Shown: positions 1 through 9,033, numbered from the stretch's first letter. The stretch: 64,000 nucleotides of DNA from an uncultured Alphaproteobacteria bacterium (GCA_937920085.1 CALETE010000056.1:1-64000), one strand, 5' to 3'. Notes: generated by a model not told the origin, from the letters alone. Program-made: numbers and translations.

Positions 1-10
1 GCCCTATGAA

Positions 11-104
11 CTGGACCCCGGCCTCCGCCGGGGTGACCGGTGTTTGCTGACAGCGCACCGCCTTAGCCCCACCCCCGGTCATACCGGCGAAGGCCGGTAT
101 CCAG
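11..104. repeat. Pair of inverted REP-like palindromic units
   Basis: Two copies of a 30-base palindromic unit lie head to head at 11-40 and 75-104. Each contains a near-perfect hairpin around the core CCGGCCTTCGCCGG or its reverse complement (the first copy reads CCTCCGCC in the core), flanked by CTGGA and GACCGG. The same unit occurs again at 43681-43851. The GGGGTGGG-type tail that follows the right-hand copies is present here in reverse orientation (66-74). This looks like the extragenic palindromic repeats common in alphaproteobacteria. It sits upstream of the first gene, outside any convincing reading frame. Confidence 0.75.
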
Positions 105-209
105 GTCCTAGATCACGGCCTCGCCGAAGAGACCCAAACTTGGACAGCTGAGTTGACTCCCGTCCCGTCCCGCGCATCCTGCCCCCAACAAAGACGGGGG
201 AGACGGCAG

Positions 210-1460
210 ATGGCTACGGGATCAGCGGGGGACCGCCATATCTCCATCGACGCCGTGCGCGGCATGGCCATTCTGGGCATTCTGCTGATGAATATCGTCG
301 GCATGGGCCTGCCGACTTTCGCCTATGTTAATCCGGCCTATGCGGGCGGTCACGAGGGTGCGGACCTCTGGACCTGGGCCATCAACAATGTCCTCACCGA
401 CGGCAAGATGCGCGCCCTCTTCACCATGCTGTTTGGGGCCAGCACCGTTTTGATCGCCAGCCGCGCGGAAGTCGGATCAGGCCTAGGCCCCGCCCAGACC
501 CACTATCGCCGCCTGTTCTGGATGTTCGTTATTGGGATGGTCCACGCCTATTTCCTGTGGTTCGGCGATATTCTGGTGACCTACGCCCTGGCCGGCATCT
601 TCATCTTCCCCTTCCGCAAGCTGAACGCTCGTCTGCAGATCGTCATCGGTGTCGCCGTCCTGACCGCCCTGCTGGGCTATCACCTGTTCGAGACCGCCAT
701 GCTGGATGCCATGCACGCAGCAGCAATTGATCCGGGCGCTAGCCCCGCCGCCATAGCGGCCTGGAAGGAGGCCTCCTTCCTGATCAATCCGCCGGCCTCC
801 ATGGGTCAGCTGGAGATAATGCAATTTCGGGGCAACTTCTTCCAGGCCCTTGAGGCCCGGACCCGGGTGACCTCCCTGCTACAGACCACCATCATGCCCA
901 CAGACGAGATCCCCGAGGCCATCGGTCAGATGTTCATCGGTATGGGCCTTTTTCAGACTGGCTTCTTCACCCTGGGCTGGTCAAACCGCGCCTATGGCAC
1001 CTTGATCGCCGTGGGATATGGCTTGGCGGTTCCGGTCACAGCCATACTGGCCTGGTTAATCTGGAAGAGCGGCTTTGAGCCGATCACCCTGCACGCCCTC
1101 GAAGTCTGGCAGGCACCGACACGGCCGATCATTGGCCTGGCCCATGCCAGCGTCCTGCTGTTGATCGTGCGGGCAGCGACCCTTCCCGCCCTCACCGAGC
1201 GGCTGGCTGCAGCCGGTAGGATGGCCTTCAGCAACTATCTGATGACCTCGATCATCACCAATCTGACCTTCTGCGGCTATGGCCTGGGCCTCTATGGACA
1301 ACTGTCACGGTTCCAGCAATTGGGCGTGGTTTTTGCCGTGTGGGCTTTCATCCTGATCTGGAGCAAGCCCTGGCTGGAGCGGTTCCAATACGGGCCCTTC
1401 GAGTGGCTCTGGCGGTCCCTGGTCCAGTGGAACCCCCAGCCGTTTCTGAAGGCCACTTAA
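210..1460 (+). CDS. DUF418-family polytopic membrane protein (YeiB-like)
   Basis: A 416-residue integral membrane protein with many hydrophobic helices. The N-terminal sequence ISIDAVRGMAILGILLMN is the hallmark opening of the DUF418/YeiB family, in which a first helix follows an S-D-x-x-R-G motif. The C-terminal DUF418 half (from about residue 230) contains the typical G-R-M-A-x-S-N-Y-L stretch (about 330-340). The chosen ATG follows a purine-rich Shine-Dalgarno (GGGGGAGA); an in-frame TTG at 153 would add 19 unlikely residues. Members are distantly related to membrane acyltransferases, but no reaction is established, so the substrate is unknown. The gene converges on the HD gene, with a 4-base overlap at the stops. 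Confidence 0.8.
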   Translation: MATGSAGDRHISIDAVRGMAILGILLMNIVGMGLPTFAYVNPAYAGGHEGADLWTWAINNVLTDGKMRALFTMLFGASTVLIASRAEVGSGLGPAQTHYRRLFWMFVIGMVHAYFLWFGDILVTYALAGIFIFPFRKLNARLQIVIGVAVLTALLGYHLFETAMLDAMHAAAIDPGASPAAIAAWKEASFLINPPASMGQLEIMQFRGNFFQALEARTRVTSLLQTTIMPTDEIPEAIGQMFIGMGLFQTGFFTLGWSNRAYGTLIAVGYGLAVPVTAILAWLIWKSGFEPITLHALEVWQAPTRPIIGLAHASVLLLIVRAATLPALTERLAAAGRMAFSNYLMTSIITNLTFCGYGLGLYGQLSRFQQLGVVFAVWAFILIWSKPWLERFQYGPFEWLWRSLVQWNPQPFLKAT

Positions 1461-1996
1461 GCCCGAGCGAACTGCTGCAAGGCCGGTCGCCAATAATCCA
1501 GATCAGGAACCACCCGCCCTGGCGTCTTGGCGGCCTCATCGGCACGACGTAGATCCAGACTTGGCATGCCGTGAGGCTCAGCCTCATAGGCGGCAACCTC
1601 CTCAGGCGACATGTCGCCGCCCTGCAGGGCCAGGGTGCGGACACTGTCGGGGGAGAGTCTGGCCCGATAGGTTGGGTCTGTGGTGACCAGATAGCGCTTG
1701 GCTGGAATGTGCAGGGCCACCAGATCGGCGATCCGGTCGCCCATTAGGTCGCGCACCAGGGTGGCGCCAGCGACCCCATGGTCCCGAATATGCGAGACGG
1801 TGTGCCCCAGGTCGTGGATTAGGCCGGCCACCTGAAGCTCCACATCCTGCGGCGCTGCAACCATCAGCTCAGCGGCGCACTGCAGGCCGTGGTCGAGCTC
1901 GGTCAGCCCCTCGGCCTCTGAGGACGGGGTCCGGCCCATAAGCTCCAGAAAGGCCTCGAGGGCGGCAATATCAGCAAAGGGTTCAGGCTGGGACAT
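1457..1996 (-). CDS. PhnZ-like HD-domain oxygenase/hydrolase
   Basis: A 179-residue HD-superfamily protein. Candidate metal ligands are visible: H37, H61-D62 (in IHDLGH), H65, H73, H96 and D153, the spacing seen in PhnZ/TmpB-type mixed-valence di-iron enzymes and in related phosphohydrolase-like proteins. PhnZ cleaves the C-P bond of 2-amino-1-hydroxyethylphosphonate. Here only the family is seen; the substrate is inferred. The ATG at 1996 is preceded by GGAGAGAGA, and the gene overlaps the 3' end of the sulfatase-like gene by 14 bases, so translational coupling in one operon is likely. A generic HD phosphohydrolase remains the alternative. Confidence 0.7.
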   Translation of the reverse strand: MSQPEPFADIAALEAFLELMGRTPSSEAEGLTELDHGLQCAAELMVAAPQDVELQVAGLIHDLGHTVSHIRDHGVAGATLVRDLMGDRIADLVALHIPAKRYLVTTDPTYRARLSPDSVRTLALQGGDMSPEEVAAYEAEPHGMPSLDLRRADEAAKTPGRVVPDLDYWRPALQQFARA

Positions 1997-3443
1997 TTGC
2001 GGTCTCTCTCCAATGGGCGGGCATGGGGGGCCAGCGTCCAACGCCGCCCGCCTGAACAAGCATGCCGGTCAAGGTGCGGTTCATGGTCGTAGCGCGCCAG
2101 GTCAAGAGCGCCTGGGCGTTTTCAAGTATGACGACAGGATCGGTAACGAGGGTGCGCCAGCTGGGATCGGCGGCGAGGTCAAAGCATAAAGACGCGCCGT
2201 CGCCAAAATGCACATAGGCCACATCGGCCCGACGCTGGACAACCAGGTTCCGGGTCTCAAGCCGCCTGTCCCAGGGCCAGGGATCGGGGCTGGCTGGGAT
2301 CTGGGACTGGCGCCAGTCATATTCCCAATGGGCCGCATCCCGCCACCAGGGCGGGGTTTCATTGCGCAGAAAATGAGTCAGTGGCGCGCCGTCGCACTGG
2401 GCCGGAACCGGCACCCCAACCGCCTCGCAGAGGGTTGGAAAGATATCGACATTCTCGGTAAAGGCCTCGACGGTCAGGCCCTGTTTCCCCCGCGGGTCAC
2501 GGACAACGCAGAGAATGTGATAGCTCTGCTCAAACCAAGCAGCCTTCTGGATCAGGCCGTGATCACCCAACTGCTCCCCATGATCAGCGGTGACAATAAT
2601 CAGGGTGTCGTCCCATTGCCCGGACTCTTCCAGGGCCGCCCAGATCCGTCCCAGCTGATGGTCGGCCTCGCTGACCATGCCAAAATATTGCCGCTGCACA
2701 TGATCCATGTCGGCAGGGGCGGCATAGCCAGTCACCCCGAGTAGGCGTTCATGCAGCTTATGCAGGTTAGGGACCGGGGCAATGGGTGTCGGCAGTTCGG
2801 CGGCGTCATAAAGGGTCGAGAAAGTCCCCGCTGCTGAATAGGGCGGATGGGGCCTCGTCTGACTGATATGGGCGAACCAGGGGCTCTTTTGCTGGCCCAT
2901 CCAGCCTAGAAATTGCTCGGTCAGGAAGGCCGACATGCTGTGCTCTGCCGGGCGCTGGGGCTCAGACTCCAGCATGGCGTCCCAGTTGGGAATGACGTCA
3001 TGGCCACGGGCCGCGAGCCAGTCATACCAGCATTGGGCGTCGTCGGGCTTGAGCTCAAGCCCCACAGAAAACCCTGGCAGCACCCCCTCATAGGACAGGA
3101 GCCGGGGATCCTCCGGACCGTCTGTCTCTCGGGGATCAACGCTCTGATCGGTATACCCAAACAGTGTGGGATCATAACCGGCGCGACGGGCTGCCAGGGC
3201 CAGATTATCGAAGCTGGCGTCCAGGGGCGTGCCATTGGCCACCACCCGATGGTTCATCTGATACATGCCGGTGTACAGGCTGGCCCGGCCCGGACTGCAG
3301 GGAGCCGATTGGCTATAGTGCCGGGCAAAGCGCACGCCTTCGGCTGCCAGACGATCCAAATTTGGTGTCTTGACCACGGGATGACCAGCGCAAGACAGGC
3401 AATCTCCGCGGAACTGATCCAGGGTGATGAGAAGTATGTTCAA
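1983..3443 (-). CDS. Cys-type sulfatase / phosphonate monoester hydrolase-like enzyme
   Basis: A 486-residue alkaline-phosphatase-superfamily hydrolase. The N-terminal metal-binding LDQFRGD (8-14) and the CSPGR motif at residues 49-53 show a formylglycine-type nucleophile: Cys49 would be oxidised by a formylglycine-generating enzyme. The later TADHGEQLGDHG segment supplies further metal ligands. The DQ-[WF]-R-G-D form at the N terminus resembles phosphonate monoester hydrolases more than classical arylsulfatases. No signal peptide is seen, so it is probably cytoplasmic. It starts with TTG (confirmed by reading the bases), with GAGG seven bases upstream. Linkage to a PhnZ-like HD gene suggests organophosphonate or organosulfate catabolism (inference). 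Confidence 0.8.
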   Translation of the reverse strand: MNILLITLDQFRGDCLSCAGHPVVKTPNLDRLAAEGVRFARHYSQSAPCSPGRASLYTGMYQMNHRVVANGTPLDASFDNLALAARRAGYDPTLFGYTDQSVDPRETDGPEDPRLLSYEGVLPGFSVGLELKPDDAQCWYDWLAARGHDVIPNWDAMLESEPQRPAEHSMSAFLTEQFLGWMGQQKSPWFAHISQTRPHPPYSAAGTFSTLYDAAELPTPIAPVPNLHKLHERLLGVTGYAAPADMDHVQRQYFGMVSEADHQLGRIWAALEESGQWDDTLIIVTADHGEQLGDHGLIQKAAWFEQSYHILCVVRDPRGKQGLTVEAFTENVDIFPTLCEAVGVPVPAQCDGAPLTHFLRNETPPWWRDAAHWEYDWRQSQIPASPDPWPWDRRLETRNLVVQRRADVAYVHFGDGASLCFDLAADPSWRTLVTDPVVILENAQALLTWRATTMNRTLTGMLVQAGGVGRWPPMPAHWRETANVPA

Positions 3444-3497
3444 GCGCAGCCCTCGAAAGATTTAAGGTCTCTAGCCGAGGTCAATGACATCTTCGCG

Positions 3498-4430
3498 TCA
3501 AGTCTCCACAGCGGCGATCAGCTGCTCTGGCGTCAGGGCGTAGACCGAGGCGCAGTACTCGCACGTGACCCGGATCATGCCGTCGTCTTCGAGCATGTCT
3601 GCCTGTTCCTCTGGCGCAAAAGAGGAGAGGACACCGATAATCCGTTCTACGGAGCAGCGACAGACCGCCTTTAAAACCTTGGGCTCGAACACCCGAACGC
3701 CATCCTCATGGAACAGGCGAAACAGCAGGCCCTCTGACGTCAGAGTCGGATCGATCAGCTCGTCCTCACCTATGGTCTCAAAAAACGCCTGGGTACGGGT
3801 CCAAGCTTCGGCCGTCGAGCCTCGGGCGTCGTCCTCGGCAATGTTCTGGATCAGCATGCCGCCAGCCCGCCAGTGGGTCCCCTCGGCGTTGACGACTTGG
3901 CCTACCGCAAGCCGGACCCGGGTCGGGGTCTGCTCAGACTGCGCGAAATATTGCTCGGCGCAGAGAGCCAGGGTCTCGCCTTCAATGGCCGTGACCCCTT
4001 GATAGCGATCCATATCGGGGCCCTGATCCACGGTCATTATGAAGACCCCCTGCCCCAACAAGGTCTTTGCACCCGGGCGGATGAAGCCCTTGCTGGCCTC
4101 GGCGACGGCGGCGTCGTCATATCGGCAATAGCCACGGATATGGCCCGACGTGTCATAGTCACAGACCACATACCGCACGGGTCCATCGCCCTGAGCCTGG
4201 ACGATCATCCGACCATCGAACTTCAGATTGGAGCCCACGAGCGCCGCAAGGGCGCAGGTTTCTCCAAGGAGGTTTGCCACAGCCTCGGGATAGGCGTGGG
4301 CAGCGAGGATCTTGTCGACCGCCTCGCCTAGGCGCGCAATGCGACCGCGCACGGGCTCGCCCTCAATCTGGAAAGGCGCAACATGATTGTCGGTGACAGC
4401 GGCGAAGAGGGCAGACATTGGCGGACCCAT
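3498..4430 (-). CDS. hslO: Redox-regulated chaperone Hsp33
   Basis: Hsp33 is a cytoplasmic holdase activated by oxidation of a zinc centre. The 310-residue product is in the normal size range, and its C terminus carries the CRC ... CEYC cysteine quartet that binds zinc in the reduced state. The N-terminal domain shows family blocks such as FQIEGEPVRGRI and the G-D-G-P-x-R region. A second ATG at 4418 gives a 306-residue protein, and neither start has a strong Shine-Dalgarno. The gene is transcribed divergently from the aldolase-like gene with about 70 bases between them. Confidence 0.93.
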   Translation of the reverse strand: MGPPMSALFAAVTDNHVAPFQIEGEPVRGRIARLGEAVDKILAAHAYPEAVANLLGETCALAALVGSNLKFDGRMIVQAQGDGPVRYVVCDYDTSGHIRGYCRYDDAAVAEASKGFIRPGAKTLLGQGVFIMTVDQGPDMDRYQGVTAIEGETLALCAEQYFAQSEQTPTRVRLAVGQVVNAEGTHWRAGGMLIQNIAEDDARGSTAEAWTRTQAFFETIGEDELIDPTLTSEGLLFRLFHEDGVRVFEPKVLKAVCRCSVERIIGVLSSFAPEEQADMLEDDGMIRVTCEYCASVYALTPEQLIAAVET

Positions 4431-4503
4431 GGATTTGCGGGCGAAGCGCGGTCATATAGGCGTGCGCGTCGCCAATTGCGAGACGCTAGCTTTGGAGTCC
4501 TGC

Positions 4504-5643
4504 ATGACCACCCATGACGATCATCGCATGCATGGTCACCTGATTGGCCGGCAAGGGTCCCGACGAGAGCTGAATACGCCGGTTCTGATCGTCGAACTGG
4601 CAGCGCTTGAGGCCAACATCGCGGCTATGGCGGCAAAGGTGAAGGGCTATGGCATTGCCCTTCGGCCTCATGCCAAAACGCATAAGAGCGTGGACATTGC
4701 CCATAGACAGATCGCGGCGGGTGCGGTCGGTCTTTGTTGTGCCAAGCTTGGCGAAGCCGAGGCCCTGGCCGAAGGGGGCGTAACCGGCTTGCACATCACC
4801 TCTCCGGTTGTGACGCCCCAGGCAATCGCTCGACTGATCGCCCTACAGACCAAGACCCCAGACCTATCGGTCGTGGTCGACAATCTAAAGAACATTGCCG
4901 ATCTCGCGGCGGCCGCGACACAACCCCTCACGGTCATTGTCGATATTGATCCTGGATTTCATCGAACGGGGGTGAACTCCCCAGATGCCGCCCTGGCCGC
5001 TGTCCAGGCCATCACTGCGGCCAAGACCCTGGTCTATGGTGGTATCCAATTCTATTGCGGACGTGAGCAACATATCGCGGGCTACGCTGAACGGCGGGCA
5101 GCCATGGAGGCCAAGACTGCCTATCTCAGAACGGTGATCGACGCCCTGACACAAGCGGGGCTGCCCCCAAGGATCGTCACTGGATCGGGCACGGGAACCC
5201 ACCAAATCGACCTGGAGCTTGGGGTCTTCACGGAACTACAGGCTGGGTCTTATGTCTTCATGGATGACCAATATCTTGCCTGTGACCTGACCGGCGAGGG
5301 CCCTGATGCCTCGCCCTTTCAGGCGGCCCTATTCGTGGAGGCCAGCGTGGTCAGCGCAAACGCAAAGGGCTTGGTCACCGTGGACGCTGGTCTGAAAGCC
5401 TTTGCCACTGAAGGCCATCCCCCCAGACCTGTCAGTATCGAGGCACGCTACGCCTTTATGGGCGACGAACATGGGGCGCTCGTAGCCGATGCCATCGAAA
5501 CCAAACTCTACATCGGATCAGGTGTCAGCCTGAGCATCCCCCATTGTGACCCCACCGTAGACCGATTTGACAGCTATCATCTGGTTGATGGCGACACTCT
5601 AAAGGAGATCTGGCCGGTCAGTGCACGGGGACGGTCGCGCTAG
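4504..5643 (+). CDS. D-threonine aldolase / D-serine dehydratase-like PLP enzyme
   Basis: A 379-residue fold-type III PLP enzyme with an alanine-racemase-like TIM barrel. K58 in RPHAKTHK is the expected Schiff-base lysine. The C-terminal metal site PHCDPT places H347 and D349 at the positions known for D-threonine aldolase ligands; eukaryotic D-serine dehydratases use His/Cys. This favours aldolase chemistry (D-threonine to glycine plus acetaldehyde, or a related beta-hydroxy-D-amino acid). The ATG at 4504 follows GGAG at good spacing; reading in from 4387 would overlap the Hsp33 start. It is monocistronic. Confidence 0.8.
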   Translation: MTTHDDHRMHGHLIGRQGSRRELNTPVLIVELAALEANIAAMAAKVKGYGIALRPHAKTHKSVDIAHRQIAAGAVGLCCAKLGEAEALAEGGVTGLHITSPVVTPQAIARLIALQTKTPDLSVVVDNLKNIADLAAAATQPLTVIVDIDPGFHRTGVNSPDAALAAVQAITAAKTLVYGGIQFYCGREQHIAGYAERRAAMEAKTAYLRTVIDALTQAGLPPRIVTGSGTGTHQIDLELGVFTELQAGSYVFMDDQYLACDLTGEGPDASPFQAALFVEASVVSANAKGLVTVDAGLKAFATEGHPPRPVSIEARYAFMGDEHGALVADAIETKLYIGSGVSLSIPHCDPTVDRFDSYHLVDGDTLKEIWPVSARGRSR

Positions 5644-5759
5644 AGCCAGTTCTGATAAATGGGAAGCTCGGACTGAAGCCGGCTCTGCGATCTCGGCACC
5701 TGCCCTAGGGACACTTGCGTTCATAGAGTGTTGATAAACCTAGTGGTATCGTTTCCCCT

Positions 5760-6107
5760 GTGAACAATCCGCTATCAAATCACGACCGCCGCGCCGACCC
5801 ACGGGAGACCGTGAACCAGCGTGCGAGGGTCTTTTATGGGCCCAGCCGGTCCATGTGGGCCGATGGGCAAATTGTCGATCTATCAACATCCGGGGCCAAG
5901 TTGATGGTGCCGGGGCTCTATCCTCTCTCACCGAGGTTTCTCGTTCTGCAGATCCGTGGAGGGATGGTCTTTGATGTACGTCTGAAGTGGCGGCGGGGCG
6001 ATCTGGCCGGGCTGGCCATCGAGGGTCGCCGACAGATCGAAGGCTCTACAGATCAAGACCTTATTGACCTCGCCCCGACCTGGCGCGCCCTGGCCGACAT
6101 GTCCTAG
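5760..6107 (+). CDS. PilZ-domain protein, probable c-di-GMP receptor
   Basis: A 115-residue single-domain PilZ protein. Both nucleotide-binding signatures are visible: RADPR (R-x-x-x-R form) near residues 11-15 and DLSTSGAKL (D-x-S-x-x-G) around 40-48. It should therefore bind cyclic di-GMP. It starts with GTG, and there is no better upstream start. It lies just upstream of a polysaccharide locus, where c-di-GMP control of synthesis or export would make sense, but about 140 bases separate it from the next gene and a regulatory link is inference. Confidence 0.85.
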   Translation: MNNPLSNHDRRADPRETVNQRARVFYGPSRSMWADGQIVDLSTSGAKLMVPGLYPLSPRFLVLQIRGGMVFDVRLKWRRGDLAGLAIEGRRQIEGSTDQDLIDLAPTWRALADMS

Positions 6108-6245
6108 GACGGCCACAGGCCGCCGCTCAGCGGTCTGACTGAATTGGTGCCCTGGCAGGGCCGATAGACTTGGGATATCCGAACCTAGAACCAGCACGGT
6201 CTCTGCTGTAGCTTCTTTATGCGATTAAGCTGCGGTGAGGCTTTG

Positions 6246-7955
6246 ATGTCATCTGAACCTCCAGGATCGATTGGCATATCTACCTTGAGCACCGGGGCCG
6301 CGTTTGGGGTGGGACCCACTGTGTCCCCTGTGGCGATTGAGGGCCAATTTGGCTGGCTACATATCAGCCCAGCCAGCCCTGTCCGACGGACTGGGTTTGT
6401 CTTTTGCACACCGCCAGGCCGGGACGGTCGCTGCGCCCATCGGCCGATGCGCGACCTTGCACAATCTCTTGCCAGGCTGGGCTATCCCGTTCTGAGACTT
6501 GATCCCCTCGGCGTCGGGGACTCCCTTGACCTCGGCGAGGGCGATGATCCTTGGCCGGTTTGGCGACAGGGGATTGAAGCTGGCCGGGATTTTCTAAAGG
6601 CCCAAACCGGCATTGACCGTGCGGTGATGACCGGGCTTCGGATCGCTGGACGGCTGGCTGCAGAGGTGGCCGCAGAGGGTCTTGTTCTGCTCGCGCCCGT
6701 CGCATCAGGGACCACCTGGCTTCGGGAATTAAAGCTGGCTGCAGCCATGAGCGGCACAGGAGAGTCAGAAGGGGCAGAGGGTTTAGAGTCTGAAGGCCTC
6801 TATCTGAGCCCCGCAGCGGTGCGTGGCTTAGCCGCCGTCGATCTCGATGGTCTGAAAAACGTCCAGGGTGAAGCCCTGGTTTTCGCGCAGAATTTACAAG
6901 CCAAAGCCCTCGGGACGCAATTGGCCGACCGGGGCATGAATACCAAGATCCAGGACTTTCCCGGCTATGCGGACCTCCTCCAGGACAGTCACAGCAATAA
7001 GGCCCCGCAGGTCGTATTTGATGAAATCCTGGAATGGACCTTGGCGCACTATCCTGAGATCCAAACCTCACAGGCCCTCGAGGTGCCACCAACCGGCCAT
7101 CTAAGTGGCACGGGTTTCGAAGAGCGGCCCGTAAACCTGGAGCGGGGTTCGACAGCACTTCTGACACGCCCGGAGAAACAGGGAAAACTCGGGGTCATTA
7201 TTTGCAATACCAGCCGCGATCCTAGGGCTGGGATCGGTCGATTGGCGGTGAAGATCGCGCGCAATCTTGCCCAGGACGGCGTGACGACCCTGAGGTTCGA
7301 CTTCCCTGGGATCGGCGACAGCGAGATCGAGTGTCGCGATCACATGTATCTTGCTGACTGGACCGAGGACTTCGCCCGTTCTGCAGATTACCTGCGTCGC
7401 CAGGGTTGTGAGTCGGTCACCTTGATCGGGGTATGTTCTGGGGCCTTTCATGTCATTCGCGCCATGAGCACGAATTCAAGCCTCGATCAGGGCTATTGTG
7501 TCAGCTCCAGACTTGTCTGGCGGGCTGGCGACAGCCTGGAGCCACAGGTTCGAGACCAGGGCATAGCAACAGCCAGCTACCTGGATAAATTCCGTGATCG
7601 CGACACTTGGCAGCGTCTCTTGCGGCGCGATGTTGATGTCCTTGCCGTCCTGCGCACCCTCGCCCGGCGGTCGGCACAGCGAGTCATGGCCCTGCTAAAT
7701 AACAGGCTCGGCGCGCCGCTTCGCAACGGTGTCGCCGCCATTTCAGCCCGAGGTGGATCCCTTAGGCTGGTCATGGGCTTGGAAGACTCAGCGCTCGACG
7801 AACTTGAGTCCTATTTTGGGTCCAAGGGCCGCAGGCTGACCGCCCTGCCCGGCATGTCCATGCGCATCATCCCTGACCTAGACCACGGGGTCGCCAAGGC
7901 GGTCAGCCGAGACCTGATCCTGGCTGACCTAAGGGCCTTCTTAAAGCTCAACTAG
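6246..7955 (+). CDS. Tandem alpha/beta-hydrolase fusion with altered nucleophile elbows
   Basis: A 569-residue cytoplasmic protein made of two alpha/beta-hydrolase domains (about 30-275 and 300-569). In the first, the nucleophile elbow reads GLRIAG (130-135), placing Arg132 where Ser is expected. In the second it reads GVCSG (396-400), with Cys398 as probable nucleophile and a C-terminal DLDHG supplying the histidine. These two elbow types resemble the two exosortase-A-associated hydrolases, normally encoded as separate genes; here they are joined, though no exosortase is present. The start follows GGTGAGG. It converges with the GH10 gene (8-base overlap). A role in acyl or ester modification of the polysaccharide or its precursor is inferred. 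Confidence 0.7.
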   Translation: MSSEPPGSIGISTLSTGAAFGVGPTVSPVAIEGQFGWLHISPASPVRRTGFVFCTPPGRDGRCAHRPMRDLAQSLARLGYPVLRLDPLGVGDSLDLGEGDDPWPVWRQGIEAGRDFLKAQTGIDRAVMTGLRIAGRLAAEVAAEGLVLLAPVASGTTWLRELKLAAAMSGTGESEGAEGLESEGLYLSPAAVRGLAAVDLDGLKNVQGEALVFAQNLQAKALGTQLADRGMNTKIQDFPGYADLLQDSHSNKAPQVVFDEILEWTLAHYPEIQTSQALEVPPTGHLSGTGFEERPVNLERGSTALLTRPEKQGKLGVIICNTSRDPRAGIGRLAVKIARNLAQDGVTTLRFDFPGIGDSEIECRDHMYLADWTEDFARSADYLRRQGCESVTLIGVCSGAFHVIRAMSTNSSLDQGYCVSSRLVWRAGDSLEPQVRDQGIATASYLDKFRDRDTWQRLLRRDVDVLAVLRTLARRSAQRVMALLNNRLGAPLRNGVAAISARGGSLRLVMGLEDSALDELESYFGSKGRRLTALPGMSMRIIPDLDHGVAKAVSRDLILADLRAFLKLN

Positions 7956-9033
7956 AGCCGAAGGCGCGCGCCAGGGCATAGGCTGCCGCTTTTGGCCTAA
8001 GATCGGCGTCAAAGGGCAAGGGCCTAACACCATCGCCATCCGACCGCGGGAAAAAGGTCGACTTCGATGTATAGCGATCCGACAGGCCCCAGGTGGTCAC
8101 CATCTCAACTGGGCCGCTGGCTAGGACGCCATCCAAGAAGCGCCCATAGATATCGGCCGCGATCTGGTCGCGTCGGTGAGCCGAGCCTTGGATATTTTGG
8201 TCGCTGACGTCGAGCTCCGTGATCAGTACCTTAAGGCCAAGGTCTCGGACGGCCTCTAAAAACGCCCTCAGGCCTTGGCCAAAGGCGGGCGGTCGGTCGC
8301 CGATAAGGTGGCCCTGCAGGGCCAAGGCCTGCACTGGAATGTTTCGTCGCAAAAGGTCCCGCAGCAAGACCAGCATGGTGCGTCGCTTTTCCACCATCCA
8401 GGGCTCGTCATCATACTCCAGCCCATAGTCCGATAGGGCCAGTAGGGCACCGGGGTCGGCCTTATGCGCCGCGGCGAAAGCGATCTCGAGATAGCTTGGA
8501 CCTAGGGCCTTCAGCCATGGGGACATGCGTAAGCCGTCAGGCCGCCCGTCATTACGCTCAACGACTTCATTGGCCACGTCCCAAGAGCGAACCGCGCCAG
8601 CATACCGGCGCACGACGGTATCAATATGATCCCGCAGCAAGCCCTCACCTCGACCGGCCCGGAGTGCTGGCACAAGCCAGTCTGGCATGGCCTCATGCCA
8701 AAGTAGGCCATGACCATGCAGGGGCACACCATTCGCCTGGGCAATGGCCGCCACCCGATCTGCACCATCAAAGTCGAACCCTGCCTCTGTTGGCCTTAGG
8801 GCATCCCATTTCATGGCATTTTCGGGGGTCAGTATGGCGCATTGGCGGGCGACCAAGGCCGCAAAGTCGGCATCACCTTCCACAGACTGAGGTTCGATGG
8901 CCGCTCCGAAGAGGATGCGCTTACGACTGGCTGCAAGCTTCAGTGCCGGCATGGTCTGCCCACAGGCCGGGCCAGCCAGCAGGCCAAGTCCGCCAACCAG
9001 GGCAGTGCGTCGGCTCAGGTTTGGCACAGACAT
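7948..9033 (-). CDS. GH10 endo-beta-1,4-xylanase-like glycoside hydrolase
   Basis: A 361-residue GH10 family enzyme with a TIM barrel. The acid/base Glu156 sits in WDVANEV and the nucleophile Glu273 in ITELDVSD, both at canonical spacing; other family blocks are TPENAMKWDAL and HGHGLLWH. The N terminus SRRTALVGGLGLLAG is a Tat-type signal, so the mature enzyme is periplasmic or exported. The family cleaves xylan, but inside an exopolysaccharide locus it more likely trims or releases the polymer made there (inference). The gene lies 35 bases downstream of the co-polymerase gene on the same strand. Confidence 0.9.
   Translation of the reverse strand: MSVPNLSRRTALVGGLGLLAGPACGQTMPALKLAASRKRILFGAAIEPQSVEGDADFAALVARQCAILTPENAMKWDALRPTEAGFDFDGADRVAAIAQANGVPLHGHGLLWHEAMPDWLVPALRAGRGEGLLRDHIDTVVRRYAGAVRSWDVANEVVERNDGRPDGLRMSPWLKALGPSYLEIAFAAAHKADPGALLALSDYGLEYDDEPWMVEKRRTMLVLLRDLLRRNIPVQALALQGHLIGDRPPAFGQGLRAFLEAVRDLGLKVLITELDVSDQNIQGSAHRRDQIAADIYGRFLDGVLASGPVEMVTTWGLSDRYTSKSTFFPRSDGDGVRPLPFDADLRPKAAAYALARAFGSS

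Noticed and set aside
2208..3674. Long open frames on the + strand opposite the sulfatase gene
   Set aside because: They have no recognisable motifs and mirror a well-supported gene on the other strand; long antisense frames are expected in GC-rich DNA.
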